Positions 1-8,622 of a DNA stretch of 63,760 bases are shown piece by piece. Location of the stretch: positions 1-63,760 of the forward strand of contig JBMCWH010000003.1 of NCBI GenBank assembly GCA_048621635.1. Direction: 5' to 3'. The position numbers were made by a program, and so were the translations under genes. Positions within the stretch are counted from its first letter, which is position 1; each line of letters starts with the position of its first letter. The notes under the pieces were generated by a model. It ran no database searches and was not told the DNA's origin. It was given only the letters and a program-made list of their open reading frames with translations. This DNA comes from JBMCWH01 sp048621635. Its GTDB lineage: Bacteria > Patescibacteriota > WWE3 > JAUXAW01 > JAYEID01.

Positions 1-27
1 GAAAGCTGATTGTCGAGAGCTGTAATG

Positions 28-36
28 TGTTAAAAT
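28..36 (+). promoter_or_regulatory. Extended -10 promoter for dnaG-rpoD
   Basis: TGT followed by TAAAAT, ending nine bases before the dnaG start, with a TTGTCG -35-like hexamer at 10-15. The implied transcript would begin only a few bases before the ATG and no Shine-Dalgarno sequence is present. Inference from spacing only. Confidence 0.5.
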
Positions 37-45
37 TAAGTACGT

Positions 46-1827
46 ATGGCAGGTGATCCTGTTCGCGAAATAAAGGAAAAGATTGACATTGTGGATTTTA
101 TTTCTCAGTATGTGGATTTGAAAAAATCTGGTAAGAATTATAAGGCTTTGTGTCCTTTCCATAACGAGAAAACTCCTTCCTTCATGGTTTCTCCTGATTT
201 GCAAATTTGGAAATGTTTTGGGTGTGGTAAAGCTGGTGATATTTTTTCCTTCCTTATGGAGTTTGAAGGTATTGACTTCCGAGAAGCTTTGGAATCTTTA
301 GCTGAAAAAGCTGATGTTGAACTGACTTCTTATACTCCGTCCCCCCGTGAGGAGCGACGCAAAAAGCTTTATGAGTTAAATGACTTAGCTATGCGTTTTT
401 TTCATTACTTATTAACTGAACACAAACTTGGAGAGAATGCTTTAGAATACGCTTTATCGGAGCGCGGTTTATCTGAGGAACTTGTCAGAACTTTTCAGCT
501 TGGTTATGCTCCTGATTCTTGGTCTAGTCTGTCCGAATTTCTTTTGAGTAAGGATTATACTCGTTCAGATATCGTAAGTGCTGGTTTGGCTATTTCCAAG
601 GAGGACGGGAAGAAATTTTACGATCGCTTTCGGGGTAGGTTAATATTTCCTTTGCGTGATGTACGTGGTCGCTGTGTAGGGTTTTCTGGGCGTGTTATTA
701 ACAAGGATACTGGTCCTAAATATCTTAACATTCCGGAAACCCCTGTGTTTAAGAAACGTGCTTTCTTGTACGGTCTTTACGAGGCAAGAAAGTATATTCG
801 TCGTGAAGAACATGCACTGGTCGTGGAAGGGCCTACGGATTTGCTTTCTCCTTTTGATCAGGGTTATAAAAATATAGTTGCTGCACAAGGCACTTCGTTA
901 ACTTCTGGGCAAATTAGACTTTTGAAGCGATACACTGATGATGTTTTAATTTGTTTCGATACGGATTTAGCCGGCAACGAAGCTGCCCGGAGAGGTATAA
1001 CTCTTGCGGAAAAAGGTGATCTAAATGTTCACGTGATTTTGTTACCTGACAAATATAAAGATCCGGATGAATGTGTTCGCAACGATTTGCAAGCTTGGGA
1101 AGAGGTACTTGCTAATCCTGTTTCTGTTTACGATTTTTACTTTCGCTTAGCGCAGGATAAATATGATCAATACGATCCTGTGGGAAAGAAAAAAATTTCT
1201 CAGGAGCTTTTACCAATTATTAGAGATATTCCTGATGCTATTGAGCAGGCACATTATATTGAAAAATTGGCTAAATTACTTTCTGTTGATAAAACCGTTG
1301 TCCGCCAAGCGTTGGAAAAACGTAACCAACCCTCTGGTCAGGCGGATCGTGGGCGGCAAGACCCTGTTGACCGTGTGTTAAATGCATCTGCTAACCACGG
1401 ATATCCGGAGAAGGAATACTATATGCTAAGGCTTCTGCTTCTCGGTTCCTTGAGTCATGTTAAATCTATAGTGCATAGATTAGGACGAAAGGACTTTTCT
1501 CATCGTGCTCTTCGTGAATTTTTTAGTATTCTGAAAAAGTATATCCAAGCTACTGAAGACTTTCAGATTAGTGAGTTTCGTGATAAAATAGAAAACAACG
1601 AGGATTTGTTAAACATTTTGGAAAGGCTTGTCTTTTTTGAACTTCCTCTGTCCCGCAGTCAGATTGAAGATGAGTTGGAAGGCACGTTGCAGAAATTAAA
1701 GGTGGGGCGGACAAAGAGACGTCTTAATGAGATTCAGAAAGAGATAAAGAGGAGGGAGCAGGAAGGCGACCTTGAAGAAGTAAAGGAACTTCAAAAGAAG
1801 TTTCAGGACCTGTCTAGAAAGTTATAA
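46..1827 (+). CDS. dnaG: DNA primase DnaG
   Basis: DNA primase that makes RNA primers at the replication fork together with the replicative helicase. The 593-residue length is normal for the family. The N-terminal CHC2 zinc finger is intact (C36, H39, C57, C60), followed by the catalytic core and a TOPRIM domain near residues 255-325. There EGPTD stands where EGYMD is common, and FDTDLAGNEAA carries the second acidic motif. The C-terminal third is helicase-binding-like and charged, ending in a coiled-coil-like tail. It is the first gene of a two-gene operon with rpoD three bases downstream, a classical macromolecular-synthesis arrangement. The ATG is chosen because the MAGDPVREIKEKIDIV start matches DnaG N termini. 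Confidence 0.96.
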   Translation: MAGDPVREIKEKIDIVDFISQYVDLKKSGKNYKALCPFHNEKTPSFMVSPDLQIWKCFGCGKAGDIFSFLMEFEGIDFREALESLAEKADVELTSYTPSPREERRKKLYELNDLAMRFFHYLLTEHKLGENALEYALSERGLSEELVRTFQLGYAPDSWSSLSEFLLSKDYTRSDIVSAGLAISKEDGKKFYDRFRGRLIFPLRDVRGRCVGFSGRVINKDTGPKYLNIPETPVFKKRAFLYGLYEARKYIRREEHALVVEGPTDLLSPFDQGYKNIVAAQGTSLTSGQIRLLKRYTDDVLICFDTDLAGNEAARRGITLAEKGDLNVHVILLPDKYKDPDECVRNDLQAWEEVLANPVSVYDFYFRLAQDKYDQYDPVGKKKISQELLPIIRDIPDAIEQAHYIEKLAKLLSVDKTVVRQALEKRNQPSGQADRGRQDPVDRVLNASANHGYPEKEYYMLRLLLLGSLSHVKSIVHRLGRKDFSHRALREFFSILKKYIQATEDFQISEFRDKIENNEDLLNILERLVFFELPLSRSQIEDELEGTLQKLKVGRTKRRLNEIQKEIKRREQEGDLEEVKELQKKFQDLSRKL

Positions 1828-1830
1828 GTT

Positions 1831-2898
1831 ATGAATGACCTTCGAGAACACCCTGGTGTACAAGATTTAATTGAAAAAGGCCGCAAAGATGGTTATGTTA
1901 CTCAGGAGGAGATTTTGGCTGTTTTTCCGGAAGCGGAAAAGGATTTAGAGCTTTTGGATGAGATTTATACCCTTTTTGTAGAGGAAGAGATCGATGTTTT
2001 GGACGAGCCAGATGAGGGGAAGACAAAGGAAGAAATTGAAGATGAATTAAATTTGGATGAGAAAAGAGATGTCTCTGATCCTGTGCGCATGTATTTTAAG
2101 GAAATTGGTAAGGTCTCTCTTTTAACTGCGGAGGAAGAAGTAGAATTGGCTAAACGGATTGAAAAAGGTGAGGAGGAAGCAAGACAAAAACTTACCCAGG
2201 CTAATTTGCGCTTGGTGGTTTCTATTGCCAAAAAGTATACAGGGCGGGGTTTGTCTTTTCTTGATCTTATTCAGGAAGGTAATATCGGGTTGATGCGGGC
2301 AGTAGAGAAATTTGATTGGCGACGGGGTTATAAATTCTCTACCTATGCAACCTGGTGGATTCGCCAAGGCGTAACCCGCGCAATTGCAGACCAGGCTCGC
2401 ACTATTCGTATTCCTGTTCATATGACAGAAACTATGAACAAGTATAAGCGGGTTGCTAGAGAATTGGAACAAGAGTTAGGACGTGAACCTGAACCAGAGG
2501 AGGTAGCGGAGGAGTTGGAGGATGTTGATTTGGAGAAGGCGCGGCAAATTGTGAGAATTCGTAGGAAACCAGCTTCTATTGAAGCGCCGGTAGGTGAGGA
2601 GAAGGATTCTCGCTTGAAAGACTTCCTTCCGGATGAGGAAACTGCTTCTCCTGAGGAGATTGCGTTTACTACATCTTTGCGTGATCGCATTAGAGAGGTT
2701 CTTTCCTCTCTAGATCCTCGCGAACGCAAAGTTTTGGAATTGCGCTTTGGCTTGGAAGATGGGCGTATGCGAACTTTGGAGGAGGTAGGTAAGGAATTTA
2801 ATGTTACTCGTGAACGAATTAGACAGATTGAGGCTAAAGCACTGCGCCGTCTTCGCCATCCTTCTCGAGCCAAGAAACTCAAGGGCTTTTCTCACTAA
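1831..2898 (+). CDS. rpoD: Primary sigma factor RpoD (sigma-70)
   Basis: Housekeeping sigma factor directing RNA polymerase to promoters. The 355 residues are short for a primary sigma, as the large non-conserved insert between regions 1 and 2 is absent. Region 1.2 is visible (DPVRMYFKEIG), then region 2 with the -10 recognition and melting helix (DLIQEGNIGLMRAVEKFD, YATWWIRQ), region 3, and region 4 with the -35 helix-turn-helix (EEVGKEFNVTRERIRQIEAKA). A short N-terminal 1.1-like acidic domain is present. It lies in an operon with dnaG. The promoters read in this window (TTGACA/TATAAT and many extended -10 elements) fit a sigma of this type. Confidence 0.96.
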   Translation: MNDLREHPGVQDLIEKGRKDGYVTQEEILAVFPEAEKDLELLDEIYTLFVEEEIDVLDEPDEGKTKEEIEDELNLDEKRDVSDPVRMYFKEIGKVSLLTAEEEVELAKRIEKGEEEARQKLTQANLRLVVSIAKKYTGRGLSFLDLIQEGNIGLMRAVEKFDWRRGYKFSTYATWWIRQGVTRAIADQARTIRIPVHMTETMNKYKRVARELEQELGREPEPEEVAEELEDVDLEKARQIVRIRRKPASIEAPVGEEKDSRLKDFLPDEETASPEEIAFTTSLRDRIREVLSSLDPRERKVLELRFGLEDGRMRTLEEVGKEFNVTRERIRQIEAKALRRLRHPSRAKKLKGFSH

Positions 2899-2964
2899 CT
2901 AAAATTTAGTTTAGCTCTTTCCTGTGTCAAGTTAGTTTTGGTGGAAAAAGTGCTGTTTTTGATG

Positions 2965-2970
2965 TATACT
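2965..2970 (+). promoter_or_regulatory. -10 element for tRNA-Asn
   Basis: TATACT ten bases before the mature 5' end of tRNA-Asn. No convincing -35 is seen; TTGGTG at 2938 would be 21 bases away, which is too far. Confidence 0.4.
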
Positions 2971-2980
2971 ATTAACATAA

Positions 2981-3055
2981 TCCGGGGTGGCGCAGCGGTA
3001 GCGCGCGGGCCTGTTAAGCCCTAGGTCGTGGGTTCGAATCCCACCCCCGGAGCCA
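2981..3055 (+). tRNA. tRNA-Asn (GTT)
   Basis: Cloverleaf read by eye. The seven-base acceptor stem TCCGGGG pairs with CCCCGGA at 3045-3051, then discriminator G and an encoded CCA. D stem is GCGC/GCGC, the anticodon loop CTGTTAA gives GTT at 3013-3015, and the T arm contains GGTTCGAATCC. The outermost anticodon-stem pair looks mismatched (C/T). The encoded CCA runs directly into the first of three tandem hairpins. Confidence 0.93.
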
Positions 3056-3124
3056 TGAACCCGACGTGGTTCATGCAGTGTACCCCACGTGGTACACTGC
3101 AGTGAACTCAACGTAGTTCACTGC
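3055..3124. repeat. Three tandem hairpins with ACGT-containing loops
   Basis: Three consecutive perfect inverted repeats fill the bases after tRNA-Asn. 3055-3074 has 7-base arms ATGAACC/GGTTCAT. 3075-3100 has 10-base arms GCAGTGTACC/GGTACACTGC. 3099-3124 has 10-base arms GCAGTGAACT/AGTTCACTGC. Each loop is six bases ending in ACGT (CGACGT, CCACGT, CAACGT). No T-run follows, so this is not a standard terminator array. The rest of the gap to 3396 is AT-rich and shows nothing recognisable. Confidence 0.8.
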
Positions 3125-3396
3125 ATAAACAACTGCCATTCTTCATGTTAAACTCAAGTAATGTTTTACGTTTACGTTCTTCTAAGTTTAAAAATCTACA
3201 AGTTTTTACATTAGTTTTGCTACTAGATTAAAAAAACGTGTTAAAAAATATAGCCGGAGTGAAAGTACTTCTGTGTCTAAAAGACTGTTGCCGGAATTGA
3301 TTTAGTGTGGAATCCAAGGTGTTTAGGGACTTTACGTTTTTCATTTTTTTGTTAAATTTAAACAGTAAGCAATTGATAAATTAGTAAAAAATTTTT

Positions 3397-3972
3397 ATGA
3401 ATAAAAAAATAATAATTCTTGTTATTGCAGCGCTATTAATAGGTGCAGCGGGAGGGTATTTTGTGTCCGACACGCTGAAAGAAATGGGTGAGGATATTAC
3501 TGACGAAGAAGCTCTTGTGAAAGAAGAACCGGAGGAAATTGAAGAAGCGGAAGAGGTTGAAGAAGAAGCAACTTCTGAAAAAGATCAAGAAGTCACTGAT
3601 TTATATGAAGAGGATGAGGAAATTACTCCCATTTCTGACAAGATTGTTGAATTTGACGAAGACATGAGGAAAGTTCTCGCGGAAATGGATTTCGAAAATG
3701 AACCTAAATTGGTAAGTTCCAGTGGTATTACTCCTATTACTTATGTTGTAGATCGACCTCTTACAGTTGAAGATGCACAGATAGCTTACGATACGTTCAA
3801 AAATATGGAGAACTACGAAATAGAAAACACAGACTCCGATGCTGAAAGATACGAAATATCGCTTTCCGGAGAGGTTGCTGGCGAGGAATACACAGGCAAT
3901 CTTTATGTAAACTTCTGGTTTACAAAAGAAGGAGAAGAGAATGCTCAAAAAATTGTGGTCAAGACATTATAG
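3397..3972 (+). CDS. Membrane-anchored acidic protein, unknown function
   Basis: I do not recognise this 191-residue protein. Residues 4-25 form one hydrophobic segment (IIILVIAALLIGAAGGYFV), either a membrane anchor or an uncleaved signal. A strongly acidic Glu-rich linker follows (about residues 30-75), and then a compact C-terminal domain that should sit outside the membrane. No Shine-Dalgarno sequence is visible. It stands alone between tRNA-Asn and a degraded region. Single-anchor proteins with charged linkers are common in CPR genomes; no specific function is supported. Confidence 0.65.
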   Translation: MNKKIIILVIAALLIGAAGGYFVSDTLKEMGEDITDEEALVKEEPEEIEEAEEVEEEATSEKDQEVTDLYEEDEEITPISDKIVEFDEDMRKVLAEMDFENEPKLVSSSGITPITYVVDRPLTVEDAQIAYDTFKNMENYEIENTDSDAERYEISLSGEVAGEEYTGNLYVNFWFTKEGEENAQKIVVKTL

Positions 3973-4048
3973 ACTTGTTTTGGTTTGAGTAAGGATTTTA
4001 TAAGGTCACCTCGCTTTTATTAAGAATAAGGAAAATCGATTATAATAG

Positions 4049-4323
4049 CTAAGTCTTCAGATGGGTGTGGGGCAGGATTTAATGTCTTTTTGGCGGCAAA
4101 GAAAGTCGGGAAGAAGGGTAGGGTAATTGGTGTTGATATCACAATTCATAAAACAACCCCAGGGTTTCTTAAAGACTTTACTAAAAGTATTACTTTTTCA
4201 GCATTCAAAAGATACTTTTATGGAAACAAAAAAAGGCCGATTTTTTTTGAGCAGAACAAAATTTTTCGTGCCCCTTTGGCTGTGGGCGGAATTGGCAGTT
4301 GGTGTGTTTACAAACTGGGGTAG
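4049..4323 (+). pseudogene. Fragment of ArsM-type SAM methyltransferase
   Basis: Translation in the frame through 4058-4140 gives GCGAGFNVFLAAKKVG followed by KKGRVIGVDIT. This closely matches the SAM-binding motif I region of arsenite methyltransferase-type enzymes (GSGAGFDCFLAAKKVG...GKVIGVDMT). Nothing before the motif or after it resembles the family, so only about 28 codons survive. The remaining open frame to 4323 looks like drifted sequence. No start codon sits at the right place. An arsenic or other metal(loid) role cannot be claimed from this remnant. Confidence 0.55.
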
Positions 4324-4502
4324 TTGAATAGAACAGTTTTTATTTATAAATTTAACAGATTACTGCTTTCTCTTGCCACATATTCCGAATATTCCGGACA
4401 TGCCCTGAACCCAATGTGGTTTGGGGTGATCAATCCAGTTAATATTTCGTATTTCCGCCAGAGGCGGACACGTATACCATTGTTGGAGCTAAATAGCTGA
4501 TG

Positions 4503-4508
4503 TATAAT
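4503..4508 (+). promoter_or_regulatory. -10 element giving a leaderless mRNA
   Basis: TATAAT ending six bases before the ATG at 4515, with TTGTTG at 4480-4485 (17-base spacing). The predicted transcription start coincides with the start codon. Confidence 0.5.
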
Positions 4509-4514
4509 AACTAA

Positions 4515-5138
4515 ATGGAGATAGAAGAATATGTATTTCCTAAAGTATCTGCTCTCTATTGCTATAGGTTTTTGCTCCTTTTTCTTTTTTTGATTTTATT
4601 ACCAATAATAGATGGATTGGAATATTTGATCATTATTAAAGTTTTGATTTTGATAGGGGTTTTACTCGTTTTTGATTTTTTGATGAGGGAGATTATTATT
4701 TCTAAATTTTCTCCCACACTTTTGTATTTGTTTTCCGTAATAATTCCTTCAGCTATGATAGGTTATACTTCGGCTGATTTTTTGTTAAATACAACTGAAC
4801 TAAATTTTGTTAATTTATTGAAGGGGTATTTTGCTTTTGTTAATTATATATCAGCAATTCCGGACATTATGGCGTTAATTGGAATTGTTTCGGGTGGATT
4901 AATGTTAGCCCCTTTTTTTGAAAAGTTTTTTAAGGATTTTGTTAAGCCGAAGAAAATAAAATATATCTTAAATAATGATATTAAATTTATCTTAATATTG
5001 GCAGCTAGCCTTTTGTTTTACTTCTATTCTGGTAATTGGAGCCAAACTTATTTTTTAAGTTATGGAATTTTAAACACTATTTATTCTCGAATAACAATTG
5101 GATTGTGGAAAAAGGTTTTTTCAGGGGTTCAAACCTGA
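4515..5138 (+). CDS. Multi-pass membrane protein, unknown
   Basis: The 207-residue protein is very hydrophobic, with about six predicted membrane segments and lysine-rich turns near FFKDFVKPKKIK that suggest a cytoplasmic loop. I see no catalytic or transport motif and recognise no family. A promoter overlapping the start supports expression as an independent leaderless gene. It is AT-rich and sits among gene remnants, so it may be lineage-specific or acquired. Confidence 0.6.
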   Translation: MEIEEYVFPKVSALYCYRFLLLFLFLILLPIIDGLEYLIIIKVLILIGVLLVFDFLMREIIISKFSPTLLYLFSVIIPSAMIGYTSADFLLNTTELNFVNLLKGYFAFVNYISAIPDIMALIGIVSGGLMLAPFFEKFFKDFVKPKKIKYILNNDIKFILILAASLLFYFYSGNWSQTYFLSYGILNTIYSRITIGLWKKVFSGVQT

Positions 5139-5503
5139 CTTTTTAGAAAGCCTGGTGAGCGTAATTAGTTCGAACTTCGTTTAGTATGAGGTCCTAAAAT
5201 GACATAAAACTTATGGGTATTATTGCTTGGGTATTCCGTATGATTATGATTCTGCAATAGTGTTTTAAACCTTATTTTATCGGAGGGTATTGTAATTACG
5301 GAATGTAATATAGTGAGTTGAAGGGGGAACTTAAGCATTTAAATGCACTTCATTTTAGTTGCCCAAGTAATCTTCTAACAATTTTTTTGTTCGAGCATGC
5401 CATGTGCTAAATGGTGCTGTGGTAGTGTCCAAGCGGGGAAGTTTTAGATTTGCTACAATGAGACTACAAAACTTTATTTTTTTTAATAAAGCCTGATAGA
5501 TTA
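5139..5503. other. Gene-free stretch
   Basis: About 365 bases without a supportable gene. It contains one copy of a word shared with other sites in this region (TTCGAACTTCG near 5168; compare 5788 and 7592). No tRNA, terminator or clear promoter was found. Confidence 0.5.
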
Positions 5504-5779
5504 ATGAATAATAAGCCCAAATTTTCAAAAATTTTATTATTATTAAGTTTATATTATTTTCTTGGTTTTTTTATTTTAATGTATTTTGTTTATACATCCT
5601 CTTGTGATTGTCCTTATATTATTGATTATGCTCCTGATTGCTATTGTCCAGATAAAAAAACTATTTTCATTCATCTATTAAAATTACCGATATCGTCTGT
5701 TGAATTTTGGCTTTGGCAACACATTTGGCCTTTTCTTTTGTTTCAAAATGAAGTAAATACTTTTATTAATTATTTGTAA
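5504..5779 (+). CDS. Small Cys-rich membrane protein, unknown
   Basis: 91 residues: a lysine-containing N terminus, one strong membrane segment (about residues 10-30), then an outside segment with Cys-rich motifs (SSCDCPY, DCYCPD) and a Trp-rich end (FWLWQHIW). The topology resembles the next small ORF at 5924: one membrane helix, clustered Cys, Trp near the C terminus. No family recognised. No Shine-Dalgarno sequence. Confidence is moderate because the ORF is short and AT-rich. Confidence 0.4.
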   Translation: MNNKPKFSKILLLLSLYYFLGFFILMYFVYTSSCDCPYIIDYAPDCYCPDKKTIFIHLLKLPISSVEFWLWQHIWPFLLFQNEVNTFINYL

Positions 5780-5923
5780 TTATAACTAGTCCGAACTTCG
5801 TGCCGCAGTACCATTCGGTGCACGGTAAAGCACTAAGGGGGAGCTGGTCGGCTATTAATTGAATTGAGCTATCCTCTAACAGTGTTTTAAGAGTTTCTTT
5901 TAATTTTTGGTATCATTAAAAAT

Positions 5924-6175
5924 ATGAAACAACTTCTTGATTCTAGAAGGATTCTAAAGATTACAGCAATAACTTTAGTTTCTTTTGCTTTAATGATTCT
6001 TTTAGGCTATTTGTTTATAATAAGCTGCAGATTACATTTTCTTCCTTGGTGTGTGTATACAACTAATTGCTATGGTCGGCGTTCTTGCATAGGAAATTCT
6101 TGTATAATGTGGTCCTGCCCGCATTATGAAAATGTAGTGGTGAGGAATGTTCTTCAATGGATGGGCCGCTGGTAA
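5924..6175 (+). CDS. Small Cys-rich membrane protein, unknown
   Basis: 83 residues with one N-terminal membrane segment (about 14-36). Six or more cysteines lie in the predicted outside part (NCYGRRSC, NSCIMWSC), and it ends with QWMGRW. It resembles the layout of the 91-residue protein just upstream but without clear sequence identity. Could be a spurious ORF; the hydrophobic/Cys pattern is the only support. Confidence 0.35.
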   Translation: MKQLLDSRRILKITAITLVSFALMILLGYLFIISCRLHFLPWCVYTTNCYGRRSCIGNSCIMWSCPHYENVVVRNVLQWMGRW

Positions 6176-6236
6176 GTTTTGGTTAAATTTCAAATTTCGT
6201 TTACTAAAGGCAGCAAGGGGATTTTTATTGTAGTAA

Positions 6237-6566
6237 TTAATGGTCCATCTGCTCCCATTCCAAATTCTTCCTGCCAAAATGGCCATTCTTAGCTAGGTCG
6301 GTGTAAATTGGGTTTCGTAAATTAAAACGTTCTATGATAGCAAGGGGACGGCAGTCATAGTCGAAAGCTACTTCCTTGCCGTCTGCATAAGCACTTTTAA
6401 TAAGGGGCTTGTCATGGCCGATAACATAACCAAGTTTTATAATTACTTCATCGGCACTGTATTTGTTTAAAAGTTGTAGTGTAATCCAACGGGCCATGTA
6501 TGCGGCCGACCTATCTACTTTCGTTGGGTCTTTACCTGAAAATGCACCGCCGCCAATCGGCGTTAA
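6237..6566 (-). pseudogene. metK: C-terminal remnant of S-adenosylmethionine synthetase
   Basis: Reading the minus strand from about 6566 gives TPIGGGAFSGKDPTKVDRSA, then AYMAR, the hallmark loop of MetK. It continues through a recognisable C-terminal domain (CRPLAIIERFNLRNPIY, GHFGRKNLEWEQ) to a stop at 6237. The N-terminal two thirds are missing and upstream sequence is AT-rich, with an in-frame stop within about 60 bases. Only about 109 of the usual ~390 residues remain, with no start codon in the right place. Whether an intact metK exists elsewhere in the genome cannot be seen here. Confidence 0.85.
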
Positions 6567-6618
6567 AACAAATATTTTAAATATTGAATAGATATATTTC
6601 GATATATGCTATAATTCT

Positions 6619-6680
6619 CGGGTTATTATTGAACCCAGTTATTGATTTATTAGTTAGATGTTGGATAGATATCTAACTGC
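6619..6680. repeat. Two hairpins upstream of the deacetylase gene
   Basis: GGGTT...AACCC, and then an 8-base inverted repeat AGTTAGAT/ATCTAACT, immediately before the gene at 6692. They may act on transcript stability or initiation; no T-run is present. Confidence 0.4.
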
Positions 6681-6691
6681 AATTTTTACTA

Positions 6692-7585
6692 ATGACAAAA
6701 AAATTTAAAACAATTTTATACTTAGCCGCATTATGTTTATTAGGATTTGTTGGTGTGGTTTTCTTTATGTCATATGGAAATATTTTTACAGATACCCCTG
6801 ATATAACCCCTGTACCGGAATCTTCAACATCAACTCCATTACCTAGTGAGGAAGATTCCCCAGAACCGCTTAACCCCCTACCTTCAGAAGATTCGGAAAC
6901 GCTTCCCGATAAACCTGATGATCAGTTACCTAAGGTAGCAATAATTATTGATGACCTGGGGAATAGTGCAACTATTAATAAATCAATAAATGAAATTTCT
7001 GTCCCTTTGACGCTGGCTATTCTTCCTTTTAGATTACATACGGGGGATGCCGTGAATTATTTTTCGGGAACTAATAGATTTGAACTAATACTTCACATGC
7101 CAATGGAACCATTATCAGAAGAAGAGAAGGAAGAAAATATGCTAATGGAAAATATGAGTGAAGCACAAATCGAGGCAATGCTTGATGAGGCATTTTCACA
7201 AATGGGTAATTCTATTTTGGGGATGAACAATCACAAAGGATCATTTTTTACTTCTGATAGAGAAAAGATGAGCATAATACTAAATGTGTTGAAAAAAAGG
7301 AATCTTTACTTCCTTGATAGTTATACTTCGTCTGAGTCTGTTGGATATTCATTAGCAATGGAGATAGGAGTAAAAACGACAAGGCGACATGTGTTTCTTG
7401 ATGGACAAAATAATGAGGAATACATAAGAGAAAAGTTGTATGAAACTGTTCGTCAGGCTGAAGAAGATGGTTACGCAGTTGCTATTGGACATGCCAAGGA
7501 AAATACAATCAAAGTTCTGAGAGAAGAAGAACCGTATTTGCTAAGCAGAGTTAATTTCGTAAAAACTTCTCAAGTTGTTAGGTAG
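6692..7585 (+). CDS. Divergent polysaccharide deacetylase family protein (YibQ/DUF610)
   Basis: 297 residues. An N-terminal membrane anchor (about 7-27) is followed by a Pro/Ser/Glu-rich linker (about 35-80). Then comes a divergent polysaccharide deacetylase domain starting at KVAIIIDDLG, with the family signatures LILHMPMEP, GMNNHKGSFFT and AIGHAKENT. The conserved Asp pair (IDDLG) and His residues suggest a metal-dependent deacetylase fold acting on envelope polysaccharide outside the membrane; the substrate is unknown. It stands alone. Family assignment is good, enzyme activity is inferred. Confidence 0.85.
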   Translation: MTKKFKTILYLAALCLLGFVGVVFFMSYGNIFTDTPDITPVPESSTSTPLPSEEDSPEPLNPLPSEDSETLPDKPDDQLPKVAIIIDDLGNSATINKSINEISVPLTLAILPFRLHTGDAVNYFSGTNRFELILHMPMEPLSEEEKEENMLMENMSEAQIEAMLDEAFSQMGNSILGMNNHKGSFFTSDREKMSIILNVLKKRNLYFLDSYTSSESVGYSLAMEIGVKTTRRHVFLDGQNNEEYIREKLYETVRQAEEDGYAVAIGHAKENTIKVLREEEPYLLSRVNFVKTSQVVR

Positions 7586-7968
7586 ACTAGTCCGAATTCT
7601 TTGTCTCCAGAATCAGCCAGTTAGCAGAGCAACCTACCTTGGCGGTTATTGATAATTCTATTAGTTTTTTTTAAAATTTCCTGCTTTGCTTAGGAATTCA
7701 ATACAAGGGGAAAGCCAATTCCCTTCCGTCTTTAATTTAGGTGTTTTTTTTATCTTTTTCTGTAGGCTGGCACAGAAAAAGACCTGATGAAGGGTTTTGA
7801 GTTTCCCTTGCTACCTATTTTGTATATTTTAGGTATGTCCTAAACTGTACTTTTATCGTGTCCCAAACCTTGTTCTGGTAATGCGATGTTCTAGTTTGGA
7901 TGGTAATCCTTTGTATGTACTTCGACAGGCTCAGGGCAAAGATACCATTACTGGCGTAAGGTATTTTT
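7586..7968. other. Gene-free stretch with repeat words
   Basis: Nearly 400 bases without a gene. It contains TAGTCCGAATTC near 7591 (shared with 5786), a stem TTTTTCTGT/ACAGAAAAA near 7757-7783, and the widespread bacterial repeat word CTTCGACAGGCTCAGGGC at 7921-7938. Confidence 0.5.
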
Positions 7969-7977
7969 TGATATACT
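7969..7977 (+). promoter_or_regulatory. Extended -10 promoter, leaderless
   Basis: TGA followed by TATACT, ending seven bases before the ATG at 7985. Confidence 0.5.
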
Positions 7978-7984
7978 AAGATGT

Positions 7985-8587
7985 ATGAGTAGCTATTCTT
8001 TTATCTCTGTAGATTTACAAAATGTCTTTGCTTCTGAAGGTGGTAAGGGTTACACACCCAAATCTTCGGTTGGATTTCTAAAAAGCAAGCTTTTTCCTTA
8101 TTTTGAAAAAAAGAATATAAAAATTAATGAGATTGTGTCTGATTATAGACAGCCGCGACCTGGTGATAAGGGAGATTTATGCCATCCTGGTACTTGGGGA
8201 TACCAATCGATTGTACCGGAAAAATTGAGAAGATCTTTGTGGGTAAAATGCATGAATTCTCCAATTTGGGTAAGAGAAAATATCGGAAATGAAGATGCAG
8301 AACCTGGTCTTCCTTACCAAGATACAGCAAAGTTTGGTAAATGGTTAGAAAAAAATGTTGGGGATAGGGAAAAAGTTATTCCGGTGGTTTTTGGCCTAAC
8401 TGTTGATTGTTGTGTCCTTTCCACTTTACAAGAATTGAATTGGCGAGGGTATTACCCTTTACTTATTGAAGAAGGAACAGATCATAGAACTGGGGAAAAA
8501 GCAGACAAGCAAAAGGTTTTGGATGCTGCTATTGGGAATTGGGCTTCTGTTATAGGCTGGAAAAAATTGAAATTGACGCTTTCGTGA
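7985..8587 (+). CDS. Isochorismatase-like cysteine hydrolase
   Basis: 200 residues of the isochorismatase/nicotinamidase superfamily. The catalytic triad is visible: Asp in SVDLQN (D10), a lysine in the mid region (LWVKCMNSP), and the nucleophile Cys in GLTVDCCVLST. Members hydrolyse small amides or vinyl ethers (nicotinamide, isochorismate, ureidoacrylate); the substrate cannot be read here. It is longer than minimal nicotinamidases because of an insert around residues 55-110. A leaderless promoter lies just upstream. The next gene, a DUF5680 protein, is 35 bases away and may be cotranscribed. Confidence 0.8.
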   Translation: MSSYSFISVDLQNVFASEGGKGYTPKSSVGFLKSKLFPYFEKKNIKINEIVSDYRQPRPGDKGDLCHPGTWGYQSIVPEKLRRSLWVKCMNSPIWVRENIGNEDAEPGLPYQDTAKFGKWLEKNVGDREKVIPVVFGLTVDCCVLSTLQELNWRGYYPLLIEEGTDHRTGEKADKQKVLDAAIGNWASVIGWKKLKLTLS

Positions 8588-8622
8588 ATAGTCTCGGAGC
8601 TAATATTTTCTGAGAGGTTTCG

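Noticed and set aside
2418..2882. Long minus-strand Ser-rich ORF opposite rpoD
   Set aside because: Codon-bias shadow; the plus-strand sigma factor is unmistakable.
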